From contig NZ_JAJEPS010000014.1 of assembly GCF_020686965.1 (NCBI RefSeq), forward strand, positions 1 through 64,000: a stretch of 64,000 bases of DNA, given 5' to 3'. Shown here piece after piece: positions 41,134 to 50,516 of the stretch (position 1 is the first letter of the stretch; every line of letters starts with the position of its first letter). Origin of the DNA: Hominiventricola filiformis. Lineage in GTDB: Bacteria; Bacillota; Clostridia; Lachnospirales; Lachnospiraceae. Made by a program: the position numbers and the translations under genes. The notes under the pieces were generated by a model. That model saw nothing but the letters and a program-made list of their open reading frames with translations. It was not told the DNA's origin and did no database searches.

Positions 41134-42470
41134 GCTTTCTCTTTCTCCTCTTCTGCATTCTCTATGGTAAGATCTGAGAACGTAAGTCCTCCTTCGCCCC
41201 GAATCTCGTCTCCAATGGCAATCCGCTGAGCATCATCCTGCCGCTCGGTAGCTTCCTGCCAGATAAAGAACAGTTTTTCCAGATCTTCCACGGAATGTAT
41301 TACGTCTTTTGTAACAGAAAAGACTCCATTCTTTTCATATTCTTTTCGGAAAGACCGGATCTCTTCTTTTGTATACAGAGGCTGCAAAATAAAATCTTCC
41401 ATTTCACCGGAATCAGCATTTGCTCCTGTATATACGGATACCGGCTGAAATGCTTCTTTTTCCATATTCCTGGGTGTGTAAAAGCTCTTCTCTGTGATTA
41501 CTCGATAAGGAGAAGTGACACCCATGGAGGATGCCAGTTCTTTCAGAATTTCTTCCTTTCGGCTGCTCTGGTTCAGAAGATTCACAAGCTGCAGTGTCTG
41601 ATCCTCTTCTGTAGAACCTTCCCTCAAAATATAGCGAATTCTCGCCGCTGCACGGCTGGCAAAGACCGTCTTCTGTTCAATGAGCCGGTTGTACCTCCGT
41701 TCAATGCTGTCAAACTCCCGCTCAATTCTGAGCAGAATTTCTGCCGCTTCATCATCAGTCTTAGGATTGCTCATATTCTGGTCTATTAACTCTTTTACAG
41801 CCTCTTTGTAACGATAAAAGCTGTCCGTAGTCGTCAGAATCGCGTATTTCTTACTGTCACTGTTATGAATTTCCCGGATCAGCACCTCCTGAATACCACG
41901 AAAATCCTTCTTTCCTGACAGTTCATCAAAATACCCTCTCATACCTTCCTGCATGGCTGCCAGCATCTGTGACAGCCTCCGGGAAGTACGAAGGGCACTT
42001 CTCAGCATCTCTGTATTTTTTTCAGGGTCTGCACTGTAGGTAAAAAGATAGCTGTACACAGCCAGCACACTCTCCCGCTCCTCGCTGTCCTCTTCCACGG
42101 ATAATTTCTGAAACAACTCCACATAAAGCTGGCTGTACTCAGGAAATGACACGACATAGCTGTTCAGCGTTTCGTCAAAGTCCTGTCTAAGCCATCCCCA
42201 CTCTTCAAAATACCGGAGGCAGACCGCTGCCATATTACTTCTGGTCAGAAGACTTCCTTCCTCGTCAAAACGTTCCTCACTCCAGTCAATGGTAGCTGAT
42301 GCCAGCTGTTCATTGATGATAGCCCGACACTCCTGCTCGGTAAGCCCCAGCGCAGAATAAGACCGGCTGCTCTCCTCATAGATGGCCACCAGAAATGTTA
42401 TATAATACTCCATATATTTGCTTCCGAAAAGCTTATAAAAGTCCTTCGGAATCCGTTCTAACAGATTCAT
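41130..42470 (-). CDS. jetA: JetA/MksB-type kleisin-like subunit (DUF5716)
   Basis: This 446-residue protein is the first gene of the operon. The N-terminal part (ERIPKDFYKLFGSKYMEYYI, then FLVAIYEESSRSYSALGLTE) and the following winged-helix-like region match proteins named Wadjet JetA (DUF5716). The middle is coiled (EILLRIEREFDSIERRYNRL), as expected for a kleisin bridging an SMC head pair. ATG 42470 starts after a short gap from the AraC gene's terminator. Together with JetB and JetC it forms an MksBEF-like complex that either condenses the chromosome or, with JetD, cuts plasmids. Confidence 0.85.
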   Translation of the reverse strand: MNLLERIPKDFYKLFGSKYMEYYITFLVAIYEESSRSYSALGLTEQECRAIINEQLASATIDWSEERFDEEGSLLTRSNMAAVCLRYFEEWGWLRQDFDETLNSYVVSFPEYSQLYVELFQKLSVEEDSEERESVLAVYSYLFTYSADPEKNTEMLRSALRTSRRLSQMLAAMQEGMRGYFDELSGKKDFRGIQEVLIREIHNSDSKKYAILTTTDSFYRYKEAVKELIDQNMSNPKTDDEAAEILLRIEREFDSIERRYNRLIEQKTVFASRAAARIRYILREGSTEEDQTLQLVNLLNQSSRKEEILKELASSMGVTSPYRVITEKSFYTPRNMEKEAFQPVSVYTGANADSGEMEDFILQPLYTKEEIRSFRKEYEKNGVFSVTKDVIHSVEDLEKLFFIWQEATERQDDAQRIAIGDEIRGEGGLTFSDLTIENAEEEKEKA

Positions 42471-42529
42471 TTGTATAAACTAACCTGCCCTTCTTCCATT
42501 CTCCATTAAAATTTTATTATACAGGGATT

Positions 42530-42576
42530 TCAAGAAAAAGAAAAGGCATGCCTTCACAATTTGTAAAAGCATGCCT
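42530..42576 (-). terminator. Terminator after the AraC-family gene
   Basis: AGGCATGC and GCATGCCT (8 bp) are extended by wobble pairs in the loop (TTTTAC/GTGAAG) and followed on the minus strand by TTTTCTTTTTCTT. Confidence 0.78.
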
Positions 42577-42583
42577 CCTGTCA

Positions 42584-43546
42584 TCAGCGTCCCATCTTTC
42601 GTCTGTGAACTAACCGATATCTGCGAGGTGTGATATTATATCTCATTTTAAACTGACGATGAAAATAACTTTGATTTTCATAACCCACATTCAACGCAAT
42701 CTCCTCCACAGGAAGATTCGTGTCTATAAGAAGTTCTGCCGCCCGCTCGAACCGCTTCTTCATGAGCAGTTCCTGGAAAGTGTTTCCCGTTCCTTCTTTA
42801 ATCAACTTACTCAATGCCGGGAGACTCAAATTAAAATCCTCTGCAATCTGACTTAATCTTGCCGTGCGGTACTGCAGCTCTATGTATTTTTGCGTCTCAT
42901 TAATAATAATTGATTTATAACTCTGAGATGAATTCTGCGCCACCCGATCCATATGTTCACTTAAGTAGAGAAAAATCAGTCCCATGGTATACTGGCTGAT
43001 CTCGGAATTCTTACAGACATCTTCATCACAAAGAGACACTGTCAGATTCTCTACCAGATTTTCCAACGCCCGCTGATCATCCAGATGGAACATAAGATAT
43101 TCCGGTTTCTTACTGTTCTGCCGGAACATATTAGCCAGAAAATCCGTAATAAGACTTTGTTTCTTCATCATTTCCAAAGGCTTTTCAAAAAAATCCGGAA
43201 GTGCCGCCAGAATCAGTGCTTCATTTTCATTGCCTGTTGGTTTTACACGATGTTCCACATACTGGTTCATAAGCAGAATATCCCCTTTTTTCTGCACCAG
43301 TTCCTTGCCATTGATCTCTGTGACGATACGTCCTTCATAAGCATAAATAAATTCAATAAAATTCTGTCTGTGTACCGGAAGTTCTACGCTACACCCATGA
43401 AGGGTTACAGAAGCCGCCTGACGACCCTGCAGAAAATCCTTAAAATCCAGTACAGTCCCCTTTTCTCCGCTGCCGTATTTCTCTACAATCTTCTTCCAGT
43501 GCGCTCCGGATTTCATACGCAGATCGCTGATCATTTTCTCATCCAC
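42584..43546 (-). CDS. AraC-family transcriptional regulator with cupin-like sensor
   Basis: This 320-residue regulator has an N-terminal ligand-binding beta barrel (about residues 45-135, QNFIEFIYAYEGRIVTEING) and a C-terminal double helix-turn-helix. The second HTH reads EIALNVGYENQSYFHRQFKMRYNITPRRYR. The start is a GTG at 43546 after GGGGGTGA; ATG 43534 is possible. It is divergent from purC with 300 bases between; no target genes are identifiable. It ends in its own terminator, so it appears to be monocistronic. Confidence 0.88.
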   Translation of the reverse strand: MDEKMISDLRMKSGAHWKKIVEKYGSGEKGTVLDFKDFLQGRQAASVTLHGCSVELPVHRQNFIEFIYAYEGRIVTEINGKELVQKKGDILLMNQYVEHRVKPTGNENEALILAALPDFFEKPLEMMKKQSLITDFLANMFRQNSKKPEYLMFHLDDQRALENLVENLTVSLCDEDVCKNSEISQYTMGLIFLYLSEHMDRVAQNSSQSYKSIIINETQKYIELQYRTARLSQIAEDFNLSLPALSKLIKEGTGNTFQELLMKKRFERAAELLIDTNLPVEEIALNVGYENQSYFHRQFKMRYNITPRRYRLVHRRKMGR

Positions 43547-43771
43547 AATGATGTCACCCCCAAAAGTTGAATTATGAGATTGTCAACCAGACTCCCATCC
43601 CGGTTATTCTATCCCCAGACTCCCAAAATGTCCATACAAAACTATATCAAAATAAAGTATTTCTTTTAAGGTTTTCATTTATCTAAAAACTGTCTTTTTT
43701 TGCATTTTTTGACATTTTCCATACATTTTGTCATCAAAACTGTTCTTTCTTCAGATTATACAAATTTCGTC

Positions 43772-43800
43772 TTGACAGGTCCCCGGAAACAATGTTACTT
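43772..43800 (+). promoter_or_regulatory. Possible purC promoter
   Basis: TTGACA and a 17-base spacer precede TTACTT, 47 bases before the purC start. The -35 is perfect, the -10 weak. I see no PurR box or purine riboswitch in the roughly 300-base gap to the AraC gene. Confidence 0.5.
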
Positions 43801-43846
43801 TTTATTGAGAATTTCTTACATAATCTTAAGCGAAGAGGTGCAAAAC

Positions 43847-44716
43847 ATGCAGGAATTAAAGCCGATCAAAGAAGGTAAAGTACGCGAGATTTATGATAAT
43901 GGCGACAGCCTTATCATGGTTGCTACGGACCGCATCAGCTGTTTTGATGTGATCCTGCACAACGAGGTCACAAAGAAAGGTACCGTTCTGACACAGATGT
44001 CCAAATTCTGGTTTGATATGACCAAAGACATCCTGCCGAACCACATGCTCTCTGTTGACGTGAAAGACATGCCGGAATATTTCCAGCAGCCCAAGTTCGA
44101 TGGCAAATCCATGATGTGCCGGAAACTCGAGATGCTTCCTATCGAATGTATCGTCCGTGGTTACATCTCCGGAAGCGGCTGGGCAAGCTACAAGGAGAAC
44201 GGTACTGTCTGCGGCATCAAACTGCCGGAAGGTCTGAAAGAATCCGATAAACTGCCTGAACCTATCTACACACCGTCCACCAAAGCCGAGATCGGTGATC
44301 ACGACGAGAATATTTCCTTTGAGCAGAGCATTGCTCATCTGGAGAAATATTTCCCTGGAAAAGGCGAAGAATACGCAACTCTCCTGCGTGACAACACCAT
44401 TGCATTATATAAGAAGTGCGCTGAATACGCACTGAGCAAAGGCATCATTATTGCAGACACCAAGTTTGAGTTCGGCCTTGATGAGAAAGGTAATCTGGTC
44501 ATCGGTGACGAAATGCTGACTCCGGACAGCTCCCGCTTCTGGCCGGCTGAAGGTTATGAACCGGGTCACGGACAGCCGTCCTTCGATAAACAGTTCGCGC
44601 GTGACTGGCTCAAAGCCAATCCGGACAATGACTGGACACTTCCGCAGGAAATCGTGGACAAGACCATTGAAAAATACCTGCAGGCATACAAAATGCTTAC
44701 CGGAAAAGATTTATAA
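43847..44716 (+). CDS. purC: Phosphoribosylaminoimidazole-succinocarboxamide synthase (SAICAR synthetase)
   Basis: This 289-residue ATP-dependent enzyme of purine synthesis condenses CAIR with aspartate. Typical segments are KEGKVREIYD, VATDRISCFDVI, the CIVRGYISGSGWASYKENG region at about 100-118, IADTKFEFGLD and the C-terminal GDEMLTPDSSRFWP. The size is that of the longer (about 290) SAICAR synthetase type. ATG 43847 follows GAGGTG; the open frame extends upstream over the promoter. It stands apart from other pur genes, ends in a strong terminator and is more GC-rich in codon use than its neighbours. Confidence 0.96.
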   Translation: MQELKPIKEGKVREIYDNGDSLIMVATDRISCFDVILHNEVTKKGTVLTQMSKFWFDMTKDILPNHMLSVDVKDMPEYFQQPKFDGKSMMCRKLEMLPIECIVRGYISGSGWASYKENGTVCGIKLPEGLKESDKLPEPIYTPSTKAEIGDHDENISFEQSIAHLEKYFPGKGEEYATLLRDNTIALYKKCAEYALSKGIIIADTKFEFGLDEKGNLVIGDEMLTPDSSRFWPAEGYEPGHGQPSFDKQFARDWLKANPDNDWTLPQEIVDKTIEKYLQAYKMLTGKDL

Positions 44717-44719
44717 AAC

Positions 44720-44780
44720 CAAAGTGTCAATCTGTGAAAAGGGACTGGAAAGTTTCTTTCACGGATTGACACTTCTTTTT
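44720..44780. terminator. Bidirectional terminator between purC and the MocR gene
   Basis: AAGTGTCAATCTGTGAAA and TTTCACGGATTGACACTT form a near-perfect 18-bp stem followed by CTTTTTATT. It resembles the hairpin at 14521-14579 in base composition. Confidence 0.88.
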
Positions 44781-46176
44781 ATTCACAGCTGACGCAGATC
44801 CGTTCCATAATCTCATCCGCCCGGTCAATATCTATGGAAGAATAATTCATAACATAGACATTCTGTTCTTTCGCATTTCCATAATAGTAACTGGAAAGGG
44901 GCACCAGACGGATTCCCCTCTTCCTGGCTTTCTCTATTACCTGCTCTTCTGGCACTTCTGTCCGGATATGCATGAGAAAATGAAGTCCTGCCTCCTCACC
45001 GGAAACCGTCACCCTATCTTTCAGACGGCTTCTCTTTAACGCTTCCAGCAGAAGATCCCTCTTTTTACGATAGTGATTCCGAAGCCGGTTCACATGAGTC
45101 TCAAACTTTCCTTCCTCAATAAATCGCGATAAAGTATACTGTTCAAAGTTTGATACGGTACAGGAATAGAAGGATAGCTGCCGATAAAATCTCGGCACCA
45201 GTTTTTCCGGCAGAATCATGTAACTGATCCGGACCGTGGAGCATAACGTCTTGGTAAAGGTATTCATATAGATAATATTGTCCGATACATCCATTCCCTG
45301 CAGAGTCGGAATAGGTTGTCCGCTCAGTCGAAGCTCACTGTCATAATCATCCTCTATAATATACCGTTCTTCCTTATCCGCTGCCCACTGAAGCAGTTCC
45401 GAACGCCTGCTGACCGGCATGACAATACCGGTCGGATACTGATGGGACGGTGTAATATGGATAATATCCACATTCTTCTCTTCCAGTTCCTCCACCCGAA
45501 TTCCCACCTCATCCATGGAAATCCATTCACAGGGCACCCCATAGCTTCCATAGATCTTTTCCAGCTTCCGATAACCCGGATTTTCCACACCGTAGACCTT
45601 ATCATTGCCAAGGAGCTGAATGAGAAGTCCGTAAAGATACTCTGTTCCCGCTCCCACAATGATCTGTTCTGAACGAACAGACATACCGCGAAAATCCCAC
45701 AGGTACCGGGCAATATTTTCCCGCAGATCAGAAATTCCTCCACAGGGAGAGTTCTTCATCAACTCCACCCGGCTGTCACTCAAAATCTCCCGTACTCCTC
45801 TTGACCAGATAGTAAATGGAAACAACTCTGACGATGTCTGGTTACTGGAAAAATCCGCAAACCAGGCAATCTCTTTCTTCGGCAAAGATACTGCCTTTTC
45901 GGGAATCATCTCGTGCTCTCTCGTCTTCAATACACCTACATCTGCAATATAAAAACCTTTTTTCGGCATGGAATAGATGTATCCCTCCGCCACCAGCTGG
46001 GCATAGGCATTCTCCACGGTAATCACACTGACTCCCAGATTGGAAGCAAACACTCTCTTCGAGGGGAGCTTCTCTCCCGGCATTAAATTTCCCTGTATAA
46101 TATCTTTTTTTATGCATTTACACAGATGCTCATACAACGAATCCGTGCCTGTATCCATAAGATTGTAGGTTATCAT
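44779..46176 (-). CDS. MocR/PdxR-family regulator (GntR HTH fused to aminotransferase-like domain)
   Basis: This 465-residue protein has an N-terminal GntR winged helix (PGEKLPSKRVFASNLGVSVI) of about 80 residues, a linker, and a fold-type I aminotransferase-like domain. The latter has IVGAGTEYLYGLLIQLL, HITPSHQYPTGIVMP, EDDYDSELR and the PLP-lysine segment TFTKTLCSTVR. MocR regulators sense PLP or amino-acid derivatives. ATG 46176 is preferred; the longer TTG start adds six residues. It is 30 bases downstream of a MATE gene on the same strand and may regulate it. Confidence 0.9.
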   Translation of the reverse strand: MITYNLMDTGTDSLYEHLCKCIKKDIIQGNLMPGEKLPSKRVFASNLGVSVITVENAYAQLVAEGYIYSMPKKGFYIADVGVLKTREHEMIPEKAVSLPKKEIAWFADFSSNQTSSELFPFTIWSRGVREILSDSRVELMKNSPCGGISDLRENIARYLWDFRGMSVRSEQIIVGAGTEYLYGLLIQLLGNDKVYGVENPGYRKLEKIYGSYGVPCEWISMDEVGIRVEELEEKNVDIIHITPSHQYPTGIVMPVSRRSELLQWAADKEERYIIEDDYDSELRLSGQPIPTLQGMDVSDNIIYMNTFTKTLCSTVRISYMILPEKLVPRFYRQLSFYSCTVSNFEQYTLSRFIEEGKFETHVNRLRNHYRKKRDLLLEALKRSRLKDRVTVSGEEAGLHFLMHIRTEVPEEQVIEKARKRGIRLVPLSSYYYGNAKEQNVYVMNYSSIDIDRADEIMERICVSCE

Positions 46177-46206
46177 ACGTCCGATTTTCTCCAATCTGTT
46201 CTTAGC

Positions 46207-47562
46207 TTAATATCGAATTTGAGAAAACTCTTTTTCGATCTGTTTCATGACATATAGATAAGAAACGCAGGTAAAAGCACCGGCTGCTATCCAGGCAGCA
46301 GGATCGGCGAAGCATGCCAGCGGATAGCTTAAAAGTCTCATTGCAATCAGGGATACAATGAGTCTTGCGATCAGCTCGGATACACCGCCCATCATAGGCA
46401 AAAAACCATATCCGCATCCCTGCATAATATTCCGAAAAATAAAAATTGTGCAAAGCGGCAGAAAGAAAGCAGCACACATGTAGCAATACGTTGTCGCCCA
46501 CGGCATCATGGCCGTCATATCCACATCTCCCGAGAAGAAAAGGTGAAGACACGGTTTCAAGAGCAGAATCATAACAGCTGCTGCCGCAATAGAATAAATG
46601 AATTCTGCAAACAGAGCGGCACGGACACCAGCCCGGATTCGCTTCAGATTTCCACATCCATAATTCTGACCTCCATAAGTTGCCATGGTCTGTCCCATGG
46701 CAACCATTCCCTGCGTCAGAATATTCTGAAGTTTTCCGGCTGCCGTATAGGCTGCAACTGCTTCAGAGCCAAACAGGTTGATCGCCGACTGCATGATCAT
46801 GGTACCGGAAGCTGTGATGGCGAACTGAAATGCCATAGGAATTCCGGCAGCCAGCTGCGGATGGGTATCCTGCGGAGAAATTTTCCACTGATCCGGTTCC
46901 GGCTTCAGATCGGGTACTTTCACCCAAATGTAGACCGCACAGAGGACTGCTGAAATTGCCTGAGACAGATTCGTTGCCCATGCAGCTCCGGCTACACCCA
47001 TCTGAATTTTCACAACAAACAGAATATCCAGCACCACGTTGAGACAGGCGGAAAAGACAAGGAAAAACAATGGCACCTGGCTGTTGCCCACAGCACGCAG
47101 GTATGCGGAAAAAAGATTATAAAAAATATTTGCTGCAATACCGACGCAGATTACGATAATATAAGAATACGCCATATCATAGATATTGTCCGGAGTATTC
47201 ATAAGGCGAAGAAGCGGACGCATCACCGAAGAGGTAAATGCGGTCATAATCATAATAGAAATAACAGACAGTAAAATTCCGTTTGCGACATTTCTTTTTA
47301 CCGCTACTTTATCCATCGCGCCGTATTTCTGAGACACGCGGACCGAAAAACCGGAAGTGATTCCCTGTGAAAAACCGGTAATAAGAAACATGATCGTACC
47401 GGTAGAACCGACGGCAGCCAGTGCGTCTGCACCAACATAGCGTCCTACTATAATTGTGTCGACCATATTATAAAGCTGCTGAAATACATTTCCTATAATA
47501 AGCGGTACGGTAAACATCAAAATCACCGGCAGCGGTTTTCCCTTCGTCATATTCAACTGCAT
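46207..47562 (-). CDS. MATE-family efflux transporter 1
   Basis: This 451-residue cation-antiporting multidrug/toxic-compound exporter has about 12 membrane helices in two bundles. The N-terminal signature PLIIGNVFQQLYNMVDTIIV and GRYVGADALAAVG are present. ATG 47562 follows AGGAGG; a longer frame adds six residues. It is divergent from a second MATE gene (47720) with 157 bases between. The next gene downstream is the MocR regulator, a possible controller. Confidence 0.92.
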   Translation of the reverse strand: MQLNMTKGKPLPVILMFTVPLIIGNVFQQLYNMVDTIIVGRYVGADALAAVGSTGTIMFLITGFSQGITSGFSVRVSQKYGAMDKVAVKRNVANGILLSVISIMIMTAFTSSVMRPLLRLMNTPDNIYDMAYSYIIVICVGIAANIFYNLFSAYLRAVGNSQVPLFFLVFSACLNVVLDILFVVKIQMGVAGAAWATNLSQAISAVLCAVYIWVKVPDLKPEPDQWKISPQDTHPQLAAGIPMAFQFAITASGTMIMQSAINLFGSEAVAAYTAAGKLQNILTQGMVAMGQTMATYGGQNYGCGNLKRIRAGVRAALFAEFIYSIAAAAVMILLLKPCLHLFFSGDVDMTAMMPWATTYCYMCAAFFLPLCTIFIFRNIMQGCGYGFLPMMGGVSELIARLIVSLIAMRLLSYPLACFADPAAWIAAGAFTCVSYLYVMKQIEKEFSQIRY

Positions 47563-47719
47563 GACAGAACTCCTCCTCATAAATAACAGATATTTGCTGG
47601 AAAATTGTAAGCGTGAGCCATACTTTTGTCAAGAGATTTCGGGAAAGTTGCTATATCATTTCGCATCGTCCCGTGATAAAATATGTTGAATATATTTTAG
47701 AAAACAATGAGGTGGAATA

Positions 47720-49069
47720 ATGTCTACATCTATGATAAACGGAAGTCCTTTAAAAGCAATGCTTCGCTTTGCGATGCCTTTACTGTTTGGAAATCTTCTT
47801 CAGCAGACTTATAATATTATTGACGCTGCCATTGTAGGACAGGTGCTTGGAGCAGATGCTCTGGCCAGCGTCGGAGCCAGCAGCAGTGTTCAGTTTCTGG
47901 TTCTTGGATTCTGTATGGGAATCACCGCAGGATTTGGCATTCCGGTAGCAAAATTTTTTGGTTCCGGTGACTATCAGAAAATGAAGAACTATGTATACAA
48001 CGGCGCAGTTCTGACCGCAGGAACAGCCGCTATCGTGACAACTGCATGTGCGCTCCTGTGCCACTGGATCCTGAATATCCTTTCTGTACAGCCGGACATT
48101 TATAAAAATGCTTATGCCTATCTGTTGGTGATCTTCCTCGGTCTGCCATTTACATTGATGTACAATTATTTGTCCAGTATTTTAAGATCTGTCGGGGACA
48201 GCCGTACACCTTTTTTATTTTTGGCATTTTCTGCAGTATTAAACATTTTTCTTGACCTGTTCTGTATTATCGTCCTTGGCTGGGGATGTGCAGGTGCAGC
48301 CATTGCAACAATTACTGCACAGGCTGTCAGCGGAATTGCCTGTCTTGTCTATATTATAAAGAAAAAAGAGATTCTATGGCTGCCGTCAGAATGCCGCAAG
48401 GTCAGCTCAAGAACAGCAAAAGAACTTCTTACCATGGGACTGCCAACCGGACTTCAATATTCCATCACAGCAATCGGAAGTATGGTCATGCAGTCAGCCA
48501 ACAATGGTCTTGGCAGTATCTATGTATCCGGATTTACCGCTGGAATGCGTATCAAGCAGTTTACCATGTGCCCGTTTGATGCCATGAGTACCGCAGTCTC
48601 CGTGTTCTGCAGTCAGAATCTCGGAGCTGGAAAATACGACCGAATCAAACAGGGATTAAAAGAAGGAATTGCAATTGCCGTTGGGTACGGTCTTTTCGCC
48701 GGCCTGATTCTGATCTTTGGCGGCCGGACACTCTCCTTGATCTTTGTAAGCCGCGAAGCAGCTGATGTACTGAATGCTTCTGCAAAATATTTAAGATGTA
48801 TGGGATATTTCTACTGGGCACTTGGTATCTTAAATATCACCCGCATGACGACCCAGGGACTGGGATATTCTGGCAGGGCATTTTTCTCCGGCGTAACAGA
48901 AATGTTTGCCAGAACCATTGTAAGTCTTTGTTTTGTAGGAATGTTCGGTTATACGGCCATCTGCTTTGCTGATCAGACCGCATGGCTGTGTGCCTGCCTC
49001 TACATAGCACCTACCTGCTTCTACTGCGTAAAGAAAGTAGCGTCACACACCCAGTACGATCTTCAGTAA
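47720..49069 (+). CDS. MATE-family efflux transporter 2
   Basis: This 449-residue exporter has about 12 membrane helices and the family segments PLLFGNLLQQTYNIIDAAIV and GQVLGADALASVG. GAGGTGG is shortly before ATG 47720. It is transcribed away from MATE 1 and overlaps the end of the SseB-like gene by 27 bases (convergent). It is only moderately similar to MATE 1, so the pair may be old duplicates with different substrates. Confidence 0.92.
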   Translation: MSTSMINGSPLKAMLRFAMPLLFGNLLQQTYNIIDAAIVGQVLGADALASVGASSSVQFLVLGFCMGITAGFGIPVAKFFGSGDYQKMKNYVYNGAVLTAGTAAIVTTACALLCHWILNILSVQPDIYKNAYAYLLVIFLGLPFTLMYNYLSSILRSVGDSRTPFLFLAFSAVLNIFLDLFCIIVLGWGCAGAAIATITAQAVSGIACLVYIIKKKEILWLPSECRKVSSRTAKELLTMGLPTGLQYSITAIGSMVMQSANNGLGSIYVSGFTAGMRIKQFTMCPFDAMSTAVSVFCSQNLGAGKYDRIKQGLKEGIAIAVGYGLFAGLILIFGGRTLSLIFVSREAADVLNASAKYLRCMGYFYWALGILNITRMTTQGLGYSGRAFFSGVTEMFARTIVSLCFVGMFGYTAICFADQTAWLCACLYIAPTCFYCVKKVASHTQYDLQ

Positions 49070-49465
49070 CTGTTTGTTCAGCATCAGCGTCCGATTCCAG
49101 GGATTGATAATAATTCCTTCAATTTCATCTGTGGCAATTGCCGAATGGAAGAGCTGTTCAACATCTGTCAGGAACGTGGACATAACACTTCCACCTCCTT
49201 TCAGTTCTTCTTCAAAGCTGGTAAAGGCAGCCCACCAATTTTTACCGTCATCTGTTTTCACTGCCTGCACATTCAGCTTTCCGTCTCCTCCGGGAGCGTC
49301 TACTGCCAGTATCAGCTGACCCTTCGCTTTCATCCGTCTACGGATGACGGTCAGTGTATGCGCCAGCATCTCATCTGTCAGTTCCTTCTGAAGTGCTGCA
49401 ATTGCCTCTTCTATTTTCTCATTGCCCTGCAGACCTTCGTCTTTGGTAATATGATTATCGTTCAC
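49043..49465 (-). CDS. Small SseB-like domain protein
   Basis: This soluble protein of 140 residues has a C-terminal pattern FTSFEEELKGG, then EGIIINPWNRTLMLNKQLLKIV, resembling the SseB N-terminal domain. The start is a GTG at 49465 with GAGGAAATG upstream. It is 25 bases after the last sugar-binding-protein gene, so it may be the last gene of the mgl cluster. No role is known; a link to the domain in the protein at 35829 is likely at fold level only. Confidence 0.65.
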   Translation of the reverse strand: MNDNHITKDEGLQGNEKIEEAIAALQKELTDEMLAHTLTVIRRRMKAKGQLILAVDAPGGDGKLNVQAVKTDDGKNWWAAFTSFEEELKGGGSVMSTFLTDVEQLFHSAIATDEIEGIIINPWNRTLMLNKQLLKIVLGV

Positions 49466-49490
49466 TTCTCATTTCCTCACTCTGTATTTT

Positions 49491-50507
49491 TTACTGTCTT
49501 TCCAGCTTTGTATAGGGAAGCCGGATATATTTTCCGTTTTCCAGTCCCAGATCTTCCAGTGAGCTGTCGGTTGCCAGTCCCACTGCCAGCTTCAGCATGG
49601 CTTCTGCCTGTCCTTCTTTATCATTGTAAACGGTTCCTTTCAGTTCTCCCTTGTTGAGTGCTGTTTTTCCTACATCTGTTCCATCAATTCCGAAGATAGC
49701 AGGCCATTCTTCCTGATCGATTTCTGCTGCTTTATAGGCATCAATTGCTCCCAGAGCCATGTCATCATTATTTGCCAGAACCAGTTCAATGGCATCTCCA
49801 TACTGCCCGATCATCTGTGTCATCTTCGTCTGGGCCTGACCTCGGTTCCAGTTTGCAATACCATAACCAAGTTTTTCCACCGATACGCCTTGTTCGGTAA
49901 TGGTGTTGATGGCATATTCAGTCCGGACAATCGCATCCTGATGGTCCATCTCCCCCTCCAGAACTACATACTGGAATACTCCGTCTTCATTTTTATCGAC
50001 AGAGGGGTCTTTCTGAAACAGATCGGCTGCCATCTCTCCCTGCAAAATTCCTGACTGCAATGCCGGAGCACCTACATAATACAGCCTGTCCCATCGTTCC
50101 AGATCCTGTTCTACCAGTTCCCTGTTGAAAAAAATTACCGGAACATCTTGTTTTTCAGCCATGTCGATAATCGTAACCGGCTCTGTACGGTCTACCAGAT
50201 TGACACAGATCACATCACACTCCTGCTCCAGCATATTCTTCACCTGATCATTCTGCGTTGTCTGGCTCTTTCCTGCATTATAGACTTCGATTTTCACAGA
50301 AATATTCGAATCTGCGGAATCGGACATCTCAGCCGCACACTGATTAAACTGCTCTACAAGCTGTGAAATAAATGTATCATACTGATCATAGACAGCAACA
50401 CCTATTTTAATGTTTCTCACCCGTTCTGCCCCACCGCTTTCACATCCGGCAAGAAGAAATCCGGCTGCTGCACATCCAAGAACTGCTGCTATTCTTTTTC
50501 TGTTCAT
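49491..50507 (-). CDS. MglB-like sugar-binding lipoprotein (second copy)
   Basis: This 338-residue periplasmic-binding-protein-type lipoprotein has a lipobox FLLAGCESG, then the two-lobe sugar-binding fold: IGVAVYDQYDTFISQLVEQF, VNLVDRTEPVTIIDMAEKQDVPVIFFNREL and VLANNDDMALGAIDAYKA. This matches galactose/glucose-binding proteins, with the calcium-loop-like segment PSVDKNEDGVFQY. It lies nine bases after another sugar-binding protein gene in the mgl cluster and may feed the same transporter or serve the sensor kinase. Confidence 0.88.
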   Translation of the reverse strand: MNRKRIAAVLGCAAAGFLLAGCESGGAERVRNIKIGVAVYDQYDTFISQLVEQFNQCAAEMSDSADSNISVKIEVYNAGKSQTTQNDQVKNMLEQECDVICVNLVDRTEPVTIIDMAEKQDVPVIFFNRELVEQDLERWDRLYYVGAPALQSGILQGEMAADLFQKDPSVDKNEDGVFQYVVLEGEMDHQDAIVRTEYAINTITEQGVSVEKLGYGIANWNRGQAQTKMTQMIGQYGDAIELVLANNDDMALGAIDAYKAAEIDQEEWPAIFGIDGTDVGKTALNKGELKGTVYNDKEGQAEAMLKLAVGLATDSSLEDLGLENGKYIRLPYTKLERQ

Positions 50508-50516
50508 ACGCTCCTC

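Noticed and set aside
37164..42470. Calling a complete Wadjet defence system
   Set aside because: No JetD nuclease gene was found near the operon on either side within the window.
43570..43846. Purine riboswitch or PurR box upstream of purC
   Set aside because: No conserved aptamer or box sequence could be recognised, only a promoter-like pair.
14521..44780. The GTGACA/GTGTCA-rich terminators after gre and purC as a dispersed repeat family
   Set aside because: Similarity is limited to a few bases and AT-rich flanks; they are ordinary terminators.
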